From contig KL571378.1 of assembly GCA_000715855.1 (NCBI GenBank), positions 29,358 to 34,623 of the forward strand: 5,266 bases of DNA. The letters are read 5' to 3'. The notes below the pieces were generated by a model. The model did not search any database, had not been told where the DNA came from, and worked only from the letters and a program-made list of their open reading frames with translations. This stretch comes from Actinoplanes liguriensis. Lineage in GTDB: Bacteria; Actinomycetota; Actinomycetes; Mycobacteriales; Micromonosporaceae. The translations under genes and the position numbers were made by a program. Below are positions 1 through 5,266 of the stretch, piece by piece; position 1 is the first letter of the stretch; every line of letters starts with the position of its first letter.

Positions 1-16
1 TGTGTATAAGAGACAG
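1..16. other. Nextera (Tn5) mosaic-end adapter remnant
   Basis: The first 16 bases, TGTGTATAAGAGACAG, are identical to the 3' part of the 19-bp Tn5 mosaic end used in Nextera/tagmentation libraries. The sequence is AT-rich in an otherwise GC-rich contig and joins directly to in-frame ABC-F coding sequence at base 17. It is untrimmed adapter at a contig end, not genomic DNA and not a natural transposon end. Confidence 0.95.
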
Positions 17-1075
17 CTCCCCCACGGTGATCCCGTCCGCGGCGAGCAGGGTCACCCCGGGCAGTTCCGGCAGCTCCGGCATCCGGAACCGGGCCGGTGG
101 CCGTGGCGCCGTGACCGCGTGTCTGTCCAGCTCATCGCGCCTGCGGTGGGCCGACCGGACCAGCCCCGGCGCGCGGGTGGCCCGCTTGTGCCGCCCGACC
201 CCCTTGTCCGGCCGCCATCCGGTGACGAGCCGCCCCTGCGCGGAGGCGAGCGACTCGGAGAGCCTGGCCCGCGCGGAGACCTGCTCGTCGTAGGTCTGTT
301 CCCAGCGCGCCAGCGCCGCGGCCCGCCCCTGCTGATATCCGGCGAATCCGTCGCCGTGGACCACGGGCCTTCCGTCCACTGTGGGATCCAGGTCGAGGAT
401 CGTCGTGGTCACGTCGCTGAGCAGTTCCCGGTCGTGACTGACCAGCACCACCCCGCCCGGGTGTGACCGCAAACGATCAGTCAGGAAGTCGAGCCCGTCC
501 GCGTCGAGGTGATTGGTCGGTTCGTCCATCAGCAGGAAGTCGTGAGCCGCGCCGAGCAGGCACGCCAGCCTTACCCGGTAGCGCTGGCCGACCGAGAGCG
601 TGTCCAGGAGCCGCCCCCGGTCGGTGATCGCGCCGAGTCGTTCCAGCGCGAGGTCGACCCGGCGGTCGGCGTCCCAGGCGTCGAGCCGTTCGGCTGCGTC
701 GAGCGCCCGGGCATAGTCGTCGGCCGCCCCGGAAAGCGCCCGGGCGTAGTCGTCGGCCGTCTCGGGGAGCGCCCGGGCCGCTTCTTCGAGGGCGAGCAGG
801 GCCGCGCGGTAGTCGGCCAGGGCCGTTTCGACCAGCGTCCCGACGGTGTCCCCCGGCTGGTACGGAAGTTCCTGGCCGGCGACCCCGAGAGTGCCGGTGA
901 GCTGCACGGTTCCGGCGTCCGGGGCGAGCGTCCCGGCCAGGATGCGGAGCAGAGTGGTCTTGCCACGGCCGTTCTCGCCGATGATCCCCCAGCGGGATCC
1001 GGGCGAGACGGCGAGATCGATTCCGGACAGGCGCGCGCGATCGGCACGAATTCCGGCGGCAACGAGCTGAGGCAT
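17..1075 (-). CDS. ABC-F family ATPase (ribosome-associated resistance or translation factor), 3' end missing
   Basis: The minus strand is open from ATG at 1075-1073 to the adapter, giving 353 codons of a family that usually has about 500-650. The first ATPase domain is complete: Walker A GENGRGKT at residues 33-40, signature LSVGQ at 160-164, Walker B with MDEPTNHLD at 183-191, and the switch histidine in SHD at 213-215. The ABC-F interdomain linker follows, rich in Arg and Ala, and only the first strands of the second ATPase domain remain (around ITVGE). There are no membrane segments, as expected for soluble ABC-F proteins. Known members bind the ribosomal E site and either dislodge antibiotics such as macrolides, lincosamides or pleuromutilins, or act as housekeeping translation factors. 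Which applies here cannot be told without the missing part. The start is supported by AGAGGAAG about 10 bases upstream. The truncation is at the contig edge. The long leader upstream suggests an inducible gene. Confidence 0.93.
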
Positions 1076-1085
1076 GCCGTTTCTT

Positions 1086-1100
1086 CCTCTGAGCGAGAGG
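1086..1100 (-). promoter_or_regulatory. Hairpin sequestering the ABC-F ribosome binding site
   Basis: On the minus-strand RNA, CCUCU (1100-1096), a 5-base loop CGCUC and AGAGG (1090-1086) form a perfect 5-bp stem. The 3' arm is the Shine-Dalgarno core of the ABC-F gene, whose ATG lies 10 bases further on. Folding would hide the ribosome binding site. An identical 11-base stretch, including the same anti-Shine-Dalgarno arm, recurs 100 bases upstream (1192-1202), so an alternative partner exists. The complementarity is read directly from the sequence; the regulatory role is inferred. Confidence 0.5.
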
Positions 1101-1225
1101 GCCCGCCGACGGACAGCAGCGCGAGGGCTACCGACAGACAGCAGCGCGAGGGCTACCGACGGGCAGCAGCGCAAGGCTGCTGACGGACGTCAGCGAGAGG
1201 GCTGTTCGGTGGACAGCGGCGAGCG
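1091..1225. repeat. About five imperfect 25-bp tandem repeats in the ABC-F leader
   Basis: Units start near 1106, 1131, 1156, 1180 and 1205, with a partial unit at 1091-1105. The first two full units differ at one of 25 bases; later units diverge and one has lost a base. A recognisable core is GACGGACAGCAGCGCGAGGG. The period is not a multiple of three and one unit is 24 bp, so the array is unlikely to be protein coding in either direction. It fills most of the stretch between the short upstream frame and the ABC-F start codon, in the presumed mRNA leader. It is too short, and lacks unique spacers, to be a CRISPR array. Confidence 0.8.
1164..1193 (-). promoter_or_regulatory. Two mutually exclusive stem-loops in the ABC-F leader
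   Basis: In the minus-strand RNA, GCUGAC (1193-1188) pairs perfectly with GUCAGC (1183-1178) around a 4-base loop. CAGCAGC (1182-1176) pairs perfectly with GCUGCUG (1170-1164) around a 5-base loop. The stems share bases 1178-1182, so only one can form at a time. Such competing hairpins are typical of attenuators. No uridine tract follows either stem, so any control would more likely act on translation or through Rho than as a classic intrinsic terminator. The pairing is seen directly; the function is inferred. Confidence 0.4.
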
Positions 1226-1258
1226 GCCCGCGGCGCGACGCGCACGGCAGGCCCGCTC
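1221..1258 (-). promoter_or_regulatory. GC-rich stem-loop just after the leader reading frame
   Basis: Minus-strand RNA bases GAGCGG (1258-1253) pair with CCGCUC (1226-1221), with two further GC pairs after a mismatch, and the interior contains a smaller GCGC/GCGC stem. The structure begins eight bases after the stop codon of the 16-codon frame, so a ribosome paused near that stop would cover its 5' arm. No U-tract follows. Confidence 0.4.
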
Positions 1259-1266
1259 AGGGCAGC

Positions 1267-1317
1267 TCAGAGGTAGAACTGGTACGACACGGCGCCGACG
1301 CTACCCGCGCCTGCCAT
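1267..1317 (-). CDS. Putative 16-residue leader peptide upstream of the ABC-F gene
   Basis: An ATG at 1317-1315 opens a 16-codon frame encoding MAGAGSVGAVSYQFYL, ending in TGA at 1269-1267. It lies 15 bases after the repressor gene's stop codon and about 190 bases before the ABC-F start, and is followed at once by a stem-loop. The C-terminal segment SYQFYL is aromatic and bulky, the kind of nascent chain that could respond to a drug in the exit tunnel. Antibiotic-responsive short upstream frames are well known for ABC-F resistance genes and erm genes. The ribosome binding site is weak (only GAG about 10 bases upstream), and a frame this short can arise by chance, so this rests mainly on position and context. 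Confidence 0.4.
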   Translation of the reverse strand: MAGAGSVGAVSYQFYL

Positions 1318-1332
1318 GACGCCGAAACTCGT

Positions 1333-2052
1333 TTACTGGTGCGGCTCGACCCCGAAAGCGACGTCGAGGCGGTACTTCGTGCCGTTGTAGCGCGACTCGC
1401 TCAGCTCCAGCGGCCGCCCCTCCTGATCGAGGATGAGCCGTTCCTCGACGAGCAGCGCGGTGCCGGCCGGGACGCCGAGTTCGCGCGCGTCCTCCTCGTT
1501 GGCAGGCTGGGCGGTGATCGTCGAGGTGCCGCGGGTCGGGATGCGGCCGAGCGCGACGAGCGCCTCGTGCACCGAGCCGGAGAGGTCGAAGTCGAGCAGC
1601 GCGTTCAGCACCCCGGGATAGCAGGCGTGCTCGAAGGCGAACGGGTCGCCGTCGGCCTGCCGGACCCGGTAGATCGCGACCACGTCGCCGGCCCGCTGCC
1701 GCAGCCGGGTCGCCTCGATCACGGTGGCCGGCCGCAGTTCGGCGCTGACCACCCGGGACGACGGCTTCTTGCCCTGCTTGCGGATCTCCTCGCTGAGCCG
1801 GATCAGGTTGTCGGCACGGCGCGGGCCGGTGGGGACCGCGACGAACGTGCCGCGGCCGGGCGCCCGGTACGCGAGCCCGTCGTTCACCAACTGGGTGACC
1901 GCGGCCCGGGCCGTCATCCGGCTGACGCCGAACTCGCGGGCCAGCTCGGGCTCGGAGGGCAGCGGGTCGTGCGGCCTCGCTTTGGCGATCCGCGCTCGGA
2001 GCTCCTGCTCGATACGGAAGTAGCGCGGCGCGAAGTCTGGTCCGGCGGACAT
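1333..2052 (-). CDS. GntR-family (HutC/UTRA type) transcriptional regulator
   Basis: This encodes 239 residues, a normal length for the HutC subfamily. The N-terminal winged helix-turn-helix spans about residues 8-72: LPSEPELAREFGVSRMTARAA is the GntR recognition region (31-51), followed by the wing motif APGRGTFV (64-71). Residues about 90-235 form a UTRA ligand-binding domain, with AIYRVRQADGDPFAFEHACY in its middle and the family-typical ending LELSESRYNGTKYRLDVAF. Such proteins are dimeric repressors released by a small metabolite, often a sugar phosphate or amino-acid derivative; the effector here is unknown. The ATG at 2052 is chosen because the protein then starts just before the HTH and AGGG lies 8 bases upstream. 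A longer frame to 2187 would run through the operator and into deoC. The gene diverges from deoC across a shared operator, so autoregulation and control of deoC are likely. The ABC-F gene lies downstream on the same strand. Confidence 0.93.
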   Translation of the reverse strand: MSAGPDFAPRYFRIEQELRARIAKARPHDPLPSEPELAREFGVSRMTARAAVTQLVNDGLAYRAPGRGTFVAVPTGPRRADNLIRLSEEIRKQGKKPSSRVVSAELRPATVIEATRLRQRAGDVVAIYRVRQADGDPFAFEHACYPGVLNALLDFDLSGSVHEALVALGRIPTRGTSTITAQPANEEDARELGVPAGTALLVEERLILDQEGRPLELSESRYNGTKYRLDVAFGVEPHQ

Positions 2053-2078
2053 GAGGGACACCCTACCGATCGGCACAA

Positions 2079-2108
2079 CCTGTCTAGACAGGCGGTTGTC
2101 TAGACAGG
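2079..2108. promoter_or_regulatory. Tandem GntR operator, two TGTCTAGACA palindromes
   Basis: The 10-bp palindrome TGTCTAGACA occurs at 2081-2090 and 2097-2106, centres 16 bp apart. The first copy extends to a perfect 14-bp palindrome CCTGTCTAGACAGG (2079-2092), and both copies are followed by GG. GTCTAGAC cores are typical of HutC-subfamily GntR operators, such as DasR/NagR-type sites. The pair sits in the 70-bp gap between divergent start codons (2052 minus, 2123 plus). The second copy ends 16 bases before the deoC ATG, so bound repressor would block the deoC promoter and probably the regulator's own. Confidence 0.85.
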
Positions 2109-2122
2109 TAGCTTTTGAAGCC

Positions 2123-2801
<679 letters not shown>

Positions 2802-2818
<17 letters not shown>

Positions 2819-3062
2819 CCCGCAACCGGCCGGCGCCGGCCCGGACGAGCGGCGCCCGGTCGCCGTCGGCACCGACGCGGCCGAGCGACGGCCGGCAAGC
2901 GCCGGCGCCGGCCCGGCGGAGCGGCGCCGCAAGGCCACGAAAGCTTTGTCCCGGTGGCGGGAAGGACGCCACCACCGGGCTCGCCGGCTGACAGGCGTGC
3001 CACCGTCGCCACAGCCGGAAGGGGTGCACGGTCCGGGCGTCGAACCCGCCCGAGCCGCGTAG
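2802..3062 (+). CDS. Possible small Arg/Ala/Pro-rich protein overlapping the deoC end
   Basis: This 86-codon frame starts at an ATG inside the deoC stop region (17-base overlap), with AGGTGA about 6 bases upstream as a plausible ribosome binding site. Residues about 9-44 contain three approximate 12-residue repeats, each ending in ERR (PDERRP, AAERRP, PAERRR). Two of the ERRP copies use different arginine codons, which hints weakly at protein-level constraint. Third codon positions are GC-rich in the first half, but the second half loses this bias and runs through a hairpin that looks like a terminator. I recognise no domain. It may be a translationally coupled small disordered protein, or just GC-rich spacer that happens to be open. 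Confidence 0.2.
2829..2928. repeat. 28-bp direct repeat containing a GC palindrome
   Basis: Bases 2829-2856 and 2901-2928 are near-identical, differing at few positions and 72 bp apart. Each contains the 12-bp palindrome GCCGGCGCCGGC (2829-2840 and 2901-2912); the first extends to 14 bp (2828-2841). A more diverged third copy of the pattern lies halfway between, giving a period of about 36 bp. The stretch lies just after deoC. It may be spacer, transcript-end structure, or the repeat region of the small frame called here. Confidence 0.7.
2950..2979 (+). terminator. Terminator-like hairpin downstream of deoC
   Basis: CCCGGTGG (2950-2957) is an 8-bp perfect partner of CCACCGGG (2972-2979). Alternatively GGTGGCG (2953-2959) pairs with CGCCACC (2967-2973) around a 7-base loop. 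It lies about 130 bases after the deoC stop and before the promoter of the next transcript, the right place for a transcription end. No U-tract follows, which is common for terminator-like hairpins in high-GC actinobacteria but weakens the call. Confidence 0.4.
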
Positions 3063-3140
3063 AGACCCCGGCACGCTGCGCCTCCACAAGGGGCGCACGA
3101 GCCGGGAGCCCCGCCCGTGATCATGGCGTATGCCTATGTT

Positions 3141-3157
3141 TATGATCTTGGCGCGTG
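3141..3157 (+). promoter_or_regulatory. Probable -10 element and leaderless start of the VWA operon
   Basis: TATGAT at 3141-3146 matches the -10 consensus at five of six positions and lies in a short AT-rich patch. Transcription would start around 3153-3155, at or next to the GTG codon at 3155. No Shine-Dalgarno sequence precedes that codon, so the mRNA is probably leaderless, a common arrangement in actinobacteria. The -35 region around 3118-3123 (TGATCA) is a poor match. Confidence 0.5.
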
Positions 3158-4450
3158 ATCCACAAACGTCTGTCCATAGTGGTAGCGACTGGATTGATCG
3201 GCGCTGCCACCCTGCTCGGCGCCGCCCCGGCGAGCGCCCGTGAGCCCGCGACCTCCGAACCACCCCGTGTCGAGCTGGTCCTCGACGTCAGCGGCTCGAT
3301 GGCGGCCGCCGACATCGACGGGGAGACCCGGATCGCGGTGGCGAAACGAGCGTTCGGCAAGGTCGTCGACGCCCTGCCGGAGACCACCCAGCTGGGCATC
3401 CGGGTGCTCGGCGCCACCTACTCCGGCAAGAACAAGAAGACCGCCTGCCAGGACACTCAGCAGATCATCCCGATCGGTCCGGTCAACCAGGTCCAGGCCA
3501 AGAACGCGATCGCCACGCTGAAGCCGACCGGGTACACGCCGATCGGACTGGCGCTGAAGGAGGCCGCCGCGGACCTCGGCGACTCCGGCGCCACCCGGCG
3601 GATCGTCCTGATCACCGACGGCGAGGACACCTGCACGCCGCCCGACCCGTGCGAGGTCGCCCGGGATCTGGCCGCGCAGGGCACCCACCTGGTCGTCGAC
3701 ACCCTCGGCCTGACCCCCGACGAGAAGACCCGCAAGCAGCTGGTCTGCATCTCCACCGCGACCGGTGGCACCTTCGCCGCGGCGAACAGCGAGGAGGAGC
3801 TGACCGACCGGGTCCAGCAGCTCGTCGACCGGGCCGCGACTCCGCCGCCGGTGCAGCCGGCCACCGTCACCGGCACCGCCGACTGCACGGACGCGCCGCT
3901 GCTCGCCCCGGGCGTCTACACCGACCGGGAGAAGATCAGCGAGCACCGCTACTACCGGGTCGCCGTTCAGCCCGACCAGGAGCTGCGTGCCTCGGTGAGC
4001 GTCGCGCTCGACCGGGCGGTCCAGCCGGATTACGGCGTACTGCTGAAGGCTTCGACCAAGGACGGCCGGGAACTGGTCCGCGGGCTCGACGCCGGCGACG
4101 GCCGGACGGACGTGCTGTCCGCGGGTCTGCGCTGGTCGGCGGATGAGCAGAAGGCGGACGCCAAGGCTTCGGCGGAGGCGGCCGACGCCGACACCGACGA
4201 GGACGAGGAGACCGCCGCGACCGAGGTCTGCCTGATCGTCAGCAACTCGTTCGCGTCCAAGGTGGTCACCGCGACCGGTATGCCGGTCGAGCTGAGCATC
4301 GACCTGGTCGACGCCTCGCACGCCCCGGACGCGCCCGGTCTCGGCCGCGGCTTCCTGTTCCTGCTGGTCCTGGCGATCGCCGGACTGCTCGCCGGCGTGC
4401 TGGCCGGCTGGATCACCCGCTACTGGGTGGCCACCTGGAGGGAGAACTGA
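3155..4450 (+). CDS. Secreted, membrane-anchored von Willebrand factor type A domain protein
   Basis: This encodes 431 residues. Residues 1-28 form a Sec signal peptide (HKR, a hydrophobic run, then APASA before the likely cut). A VWA domain spans about 37-226 with an intact metal-ion-dependent adhesion site: DVSGS (44-48), the threonine in GYTPIG (T128) and the aspartate in TDGED (D155). It should therefore bind a divalent ion and a protein ligand outside the membrane. Residues about 235-390 form a second extracellular region, probably a beta-sandwich, interrupted by an Ala/Asp/Glu-rich low-complexity insert (about 331-355). A single membrane helix lies at about 399-421, followed by the short cytoplasmic tail TRYWVATWREN. 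Six cysteines (98, 160, 166, 198, 244, 359) could form disulfides. The GTG start is chosen because it begins exactly at the signal peptide. The stop overlaps the next gene's start, so the two are one operon. The ligand and function are unknown. Confidence 0.9.
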   Translation: MIHKRLSIVVATGLIGAATLLGAAPASAREPATSEPPRVELVLDVSGSMAAADIDGETRIAVAKRAFGKVVDALPETTQLGIRVLGATYSGKNKKTACQDTQQIIPIGPVNQVQAKNAIATLKPTGYTPIGLALKEAAADLGDSGATRRIVLITDGEDTCTPPDPCEVARDLAAQGTHLVVDTLGLTPDEKTRKQLVCISTATGGTFAAANSEEELTDRVQQLVDRAATPPPVQPATVTGTADCTDAPLLAPGVYTDREKISEHRYYRVAVQPDQELRASVSVALDRAVQPDYGVLLKASTKDGRELVRGLDAGDGRTDVLSAGLRWSADEQKADAKASAEAADADTDEDEETAATEVCLIVSNSFASKVVTATGMPVELSIDLVDASHAPDAPGLGRGFLFLLVLAIAGLLAGVLAGWITRYWVATWREN

Positions 4451-5226
4451 TGCGGATCAAGCAGCTCGCCGTCGCCGGAGCCGTGATCACCGGCATCCTG
4501 GCCGTCCCGGCCGCGGCGTTCGCGGACGACCCGTCCCCGGCGCCCGCGGTCAACACCGCCGGCACGTCGTTCCTGACCGCGGTGCCGATCACCGCCGATC
4601 AGCCGGTCCAGGTCGGCGCGGTCACCGGCGACTACCTGTATTGGCAGTTCAACGCGAAGGCCGGGCAGCGTCCGGACCTCACCGCCACGGTCACGCTGCC
4701 GGACAAGGGCCGCAGCGGCGACGAGTCGTGGATCGTCGAGGTCTTCGACGGGCTGCGGCGGCGGCAGGCGTGTGTGGCCGGCGAGCAGAGCCCGGTCGCC
4801 GCGAAGGACGCCGCGCAGGTCACGCTGGGTTGCCGCCTCCGCCAGGTCCGCTCGTGGGCCGAGCCGCAGGACGGCGATCCGCTGCCGGGCACCTACTACG
4901 TGCGGTTGTCCAGCACGAAGCTGCCGGAGGGCGATCTGGGTCTCCCGCTCAAGATCAGCCTCGCGCTCGCCACGCCGAACGGTGACCTCGACGCCGACCA
5001 GGGCGAACTCGCCAAGGCGCTGGTCCCGAACAACCAGCCGGGCACGGTCCTCACCACGCCCGCGCCCGCGGTGACGCCATCGGCCGAGGCCGACGAGAGC
5101 AGCTTCAGCGCGGACTGGCTGCCGGACTTCTCCGGCCGCTGGTTCTGGACCGCGGGCGGCGGCATCCTGGCGGCCGTGACCGGCCTGTTCGGGTTCTCGC
5201 TGACCCGGCGTCGCCGGAGGATCTAG
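4450..5226 (+). CDS. Secreted, single-pass membrane protein paired with the VWA protein, function unknown
   Basis: This encodes 258 residues. A signal peptide covers residues 1-26 (MRIK, a hydrophobic core, AFA before DD). The ectodomain spans about 35-178 and looks like a beta-sandwich, with alternating hydrophobic positions such as DYLYWQFNAKAGQ and LPLKISLALAT and a possible disulfide between C108 and C128. It recalls the pre-peptidase C-terminal (PPC) type of fold, but I cannot confirm that. A Pro/Thr/Ala-rich spacer (about 196-215) leads to a membrane helix at about 230-251 and a cytoplasmic tail of five arginines, so topology is N-out. There is no LPXTG sorting signal. The start is secured by GGAGGGAG (4437-4444) 5 bases before the ATG. 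That ATG overlaps the VWA stop codon by one base (TGATG), indicating translational coupling and a shared job, perhaps as a complex at the cell surface. The ectodomain resembles the C-terminal half of the VWA protein. Confidence 0.88.
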   Translation: MRIKQLAVAGAVITGILAVPAAAFADDPSPAPAVNTAGTSFLTAVPITADQPVQVGAVTGDYLYWQFNAKAGQRPDLTATVTLPDKGRSGDESWIVEVFDGLRRRQACVAGEQSPVAAKDAAQVTLGCRLRQVRSWAEPQDGDPLPGTYYVRLSSTKLPEGDLGLPLKISLALATPNGDLDADQGELAKALVPNNQPGTVLTTPAPAVTPSAEADESSFSADWLPDFSGRWFWTAGGGILAAVTGLFGFSLTRRRRRI

Positions 5227-5266
5227 ATCAAAATCAAGATCTTCATGTCCTAGCTCCGCTGTGGTC

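Noticed and set aside
2..1183. Plus-strand open frames at 2-466 and 509-1183, and a minus-strand frame at 571-1062
   Set aside because: They are shadows of the ABC-F gene. The minus-strand frame from 1075 has the complete set of ABC ATPase motifs, whereas these frames give Arg/Pro/Gly-rich sequence without any domain, and the first starts inside the adapter.
1091..1225. CRISPR array
   Set aside because: The units are contiguous 25-bp tandem repeats with no unique spacers and no cas genes nearby.
1339..2103. Long plus-strand frame opposite the GntR gene
   Set aside because: The opposite strand has clear HTH and UTRA motifs; this frame is a high-GC antisense shadow.
2051..2122. Upstream extension of deoC to ATG 2051
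   Set aside because: It would encode the operator and overlap the divergent start codon; DeoC proteins normally start near the ATG at 2123.
3140..4321. 393-codon minus-strand frame opposite the VWA gene
   Set aside because: The translation is Arg/Gly/Asp/Val-rich with no domain or plausible start context, while the plus strand encodes a signal peptide, an intact MIDAS and a membrane anchor.
5227..5266. Terminator or regulatory site after the last gene
   Set aside because: The stretch is AT-rich with the 8-bp palindrome AAGATCTT, but there is no stable stem followed by a T-run, and the window ends too soon to judge.

Overview
The window reads as high-GC actinobacterial DNA. Third codon positions are almost all G or C, GTG starts and probable leaderless transcripts occur, and the gene families fit Streptomyces- or Micromonosporaceae-type bacteria. 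An Actinoplanes-like origin is a guess that the sequence alone cannot settle. The first 16 bases are the Nextera transposon mosaic end, which is library adapter. The window therefore starts at the raw end of an assembled contig, and the gene cut there is cut by the assembly, not by evolution.

Left part, minus strand (17-2052). A GntR/HutC-family repressor gene (1333-2052) is followed, 257 bases downstream on the same strand, by the 5' two thirds of an ABC-F ATPase gene (17-1075), a family of ribosome-associated antibiotic-resistance or translation factors. The gap between them looks like a regulatory leader. It holds a 16-codon open reading frame (1267-1317), a GC-rich stem-loop, an array of about five 25-bp imperfect tandem repeats containing mutually exclusive hairpins, and a small hairpin whose 3' arm is the ABC-F Shine-Dalgarno sequence. 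This is the architecture expected for ribosome-mediated attenuation of a resistance gene, and it is the most interesting non-coding signal here.

Middle (2053-3154). The divergent gap between the repressor gene and deoC (deoxyribose-phosphate aldolase, 2123-2818) carries two copies of the palindrome TGTCTAGACA with centres 16 bp apart, very likely the GntR operator controlling one or both directions. Downstream of deoC are 336 bases without a secure gene. They hold a possible small reading frame with in-frame 12-residue repeats, two copies of a GC palindrome, a terminator-like hairpin and, at the right end, an AT-richer promoter.

Right part, plus strand (3155-5226). Two genes overlapping by one base encode a secreted, membrane-anchored von Willebrand factor A protein and a second secreted, membrane-anchored protein. 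The second resembles the non-VWA ectodomain of the first, so they look like a dedicated cell-surface pair of unknown function. The last 40 bases (5227-5266) are AT-richer, contain an 8-bp palindrome AAGATCTT (5236-5243), and show no gene or convincing terminator.
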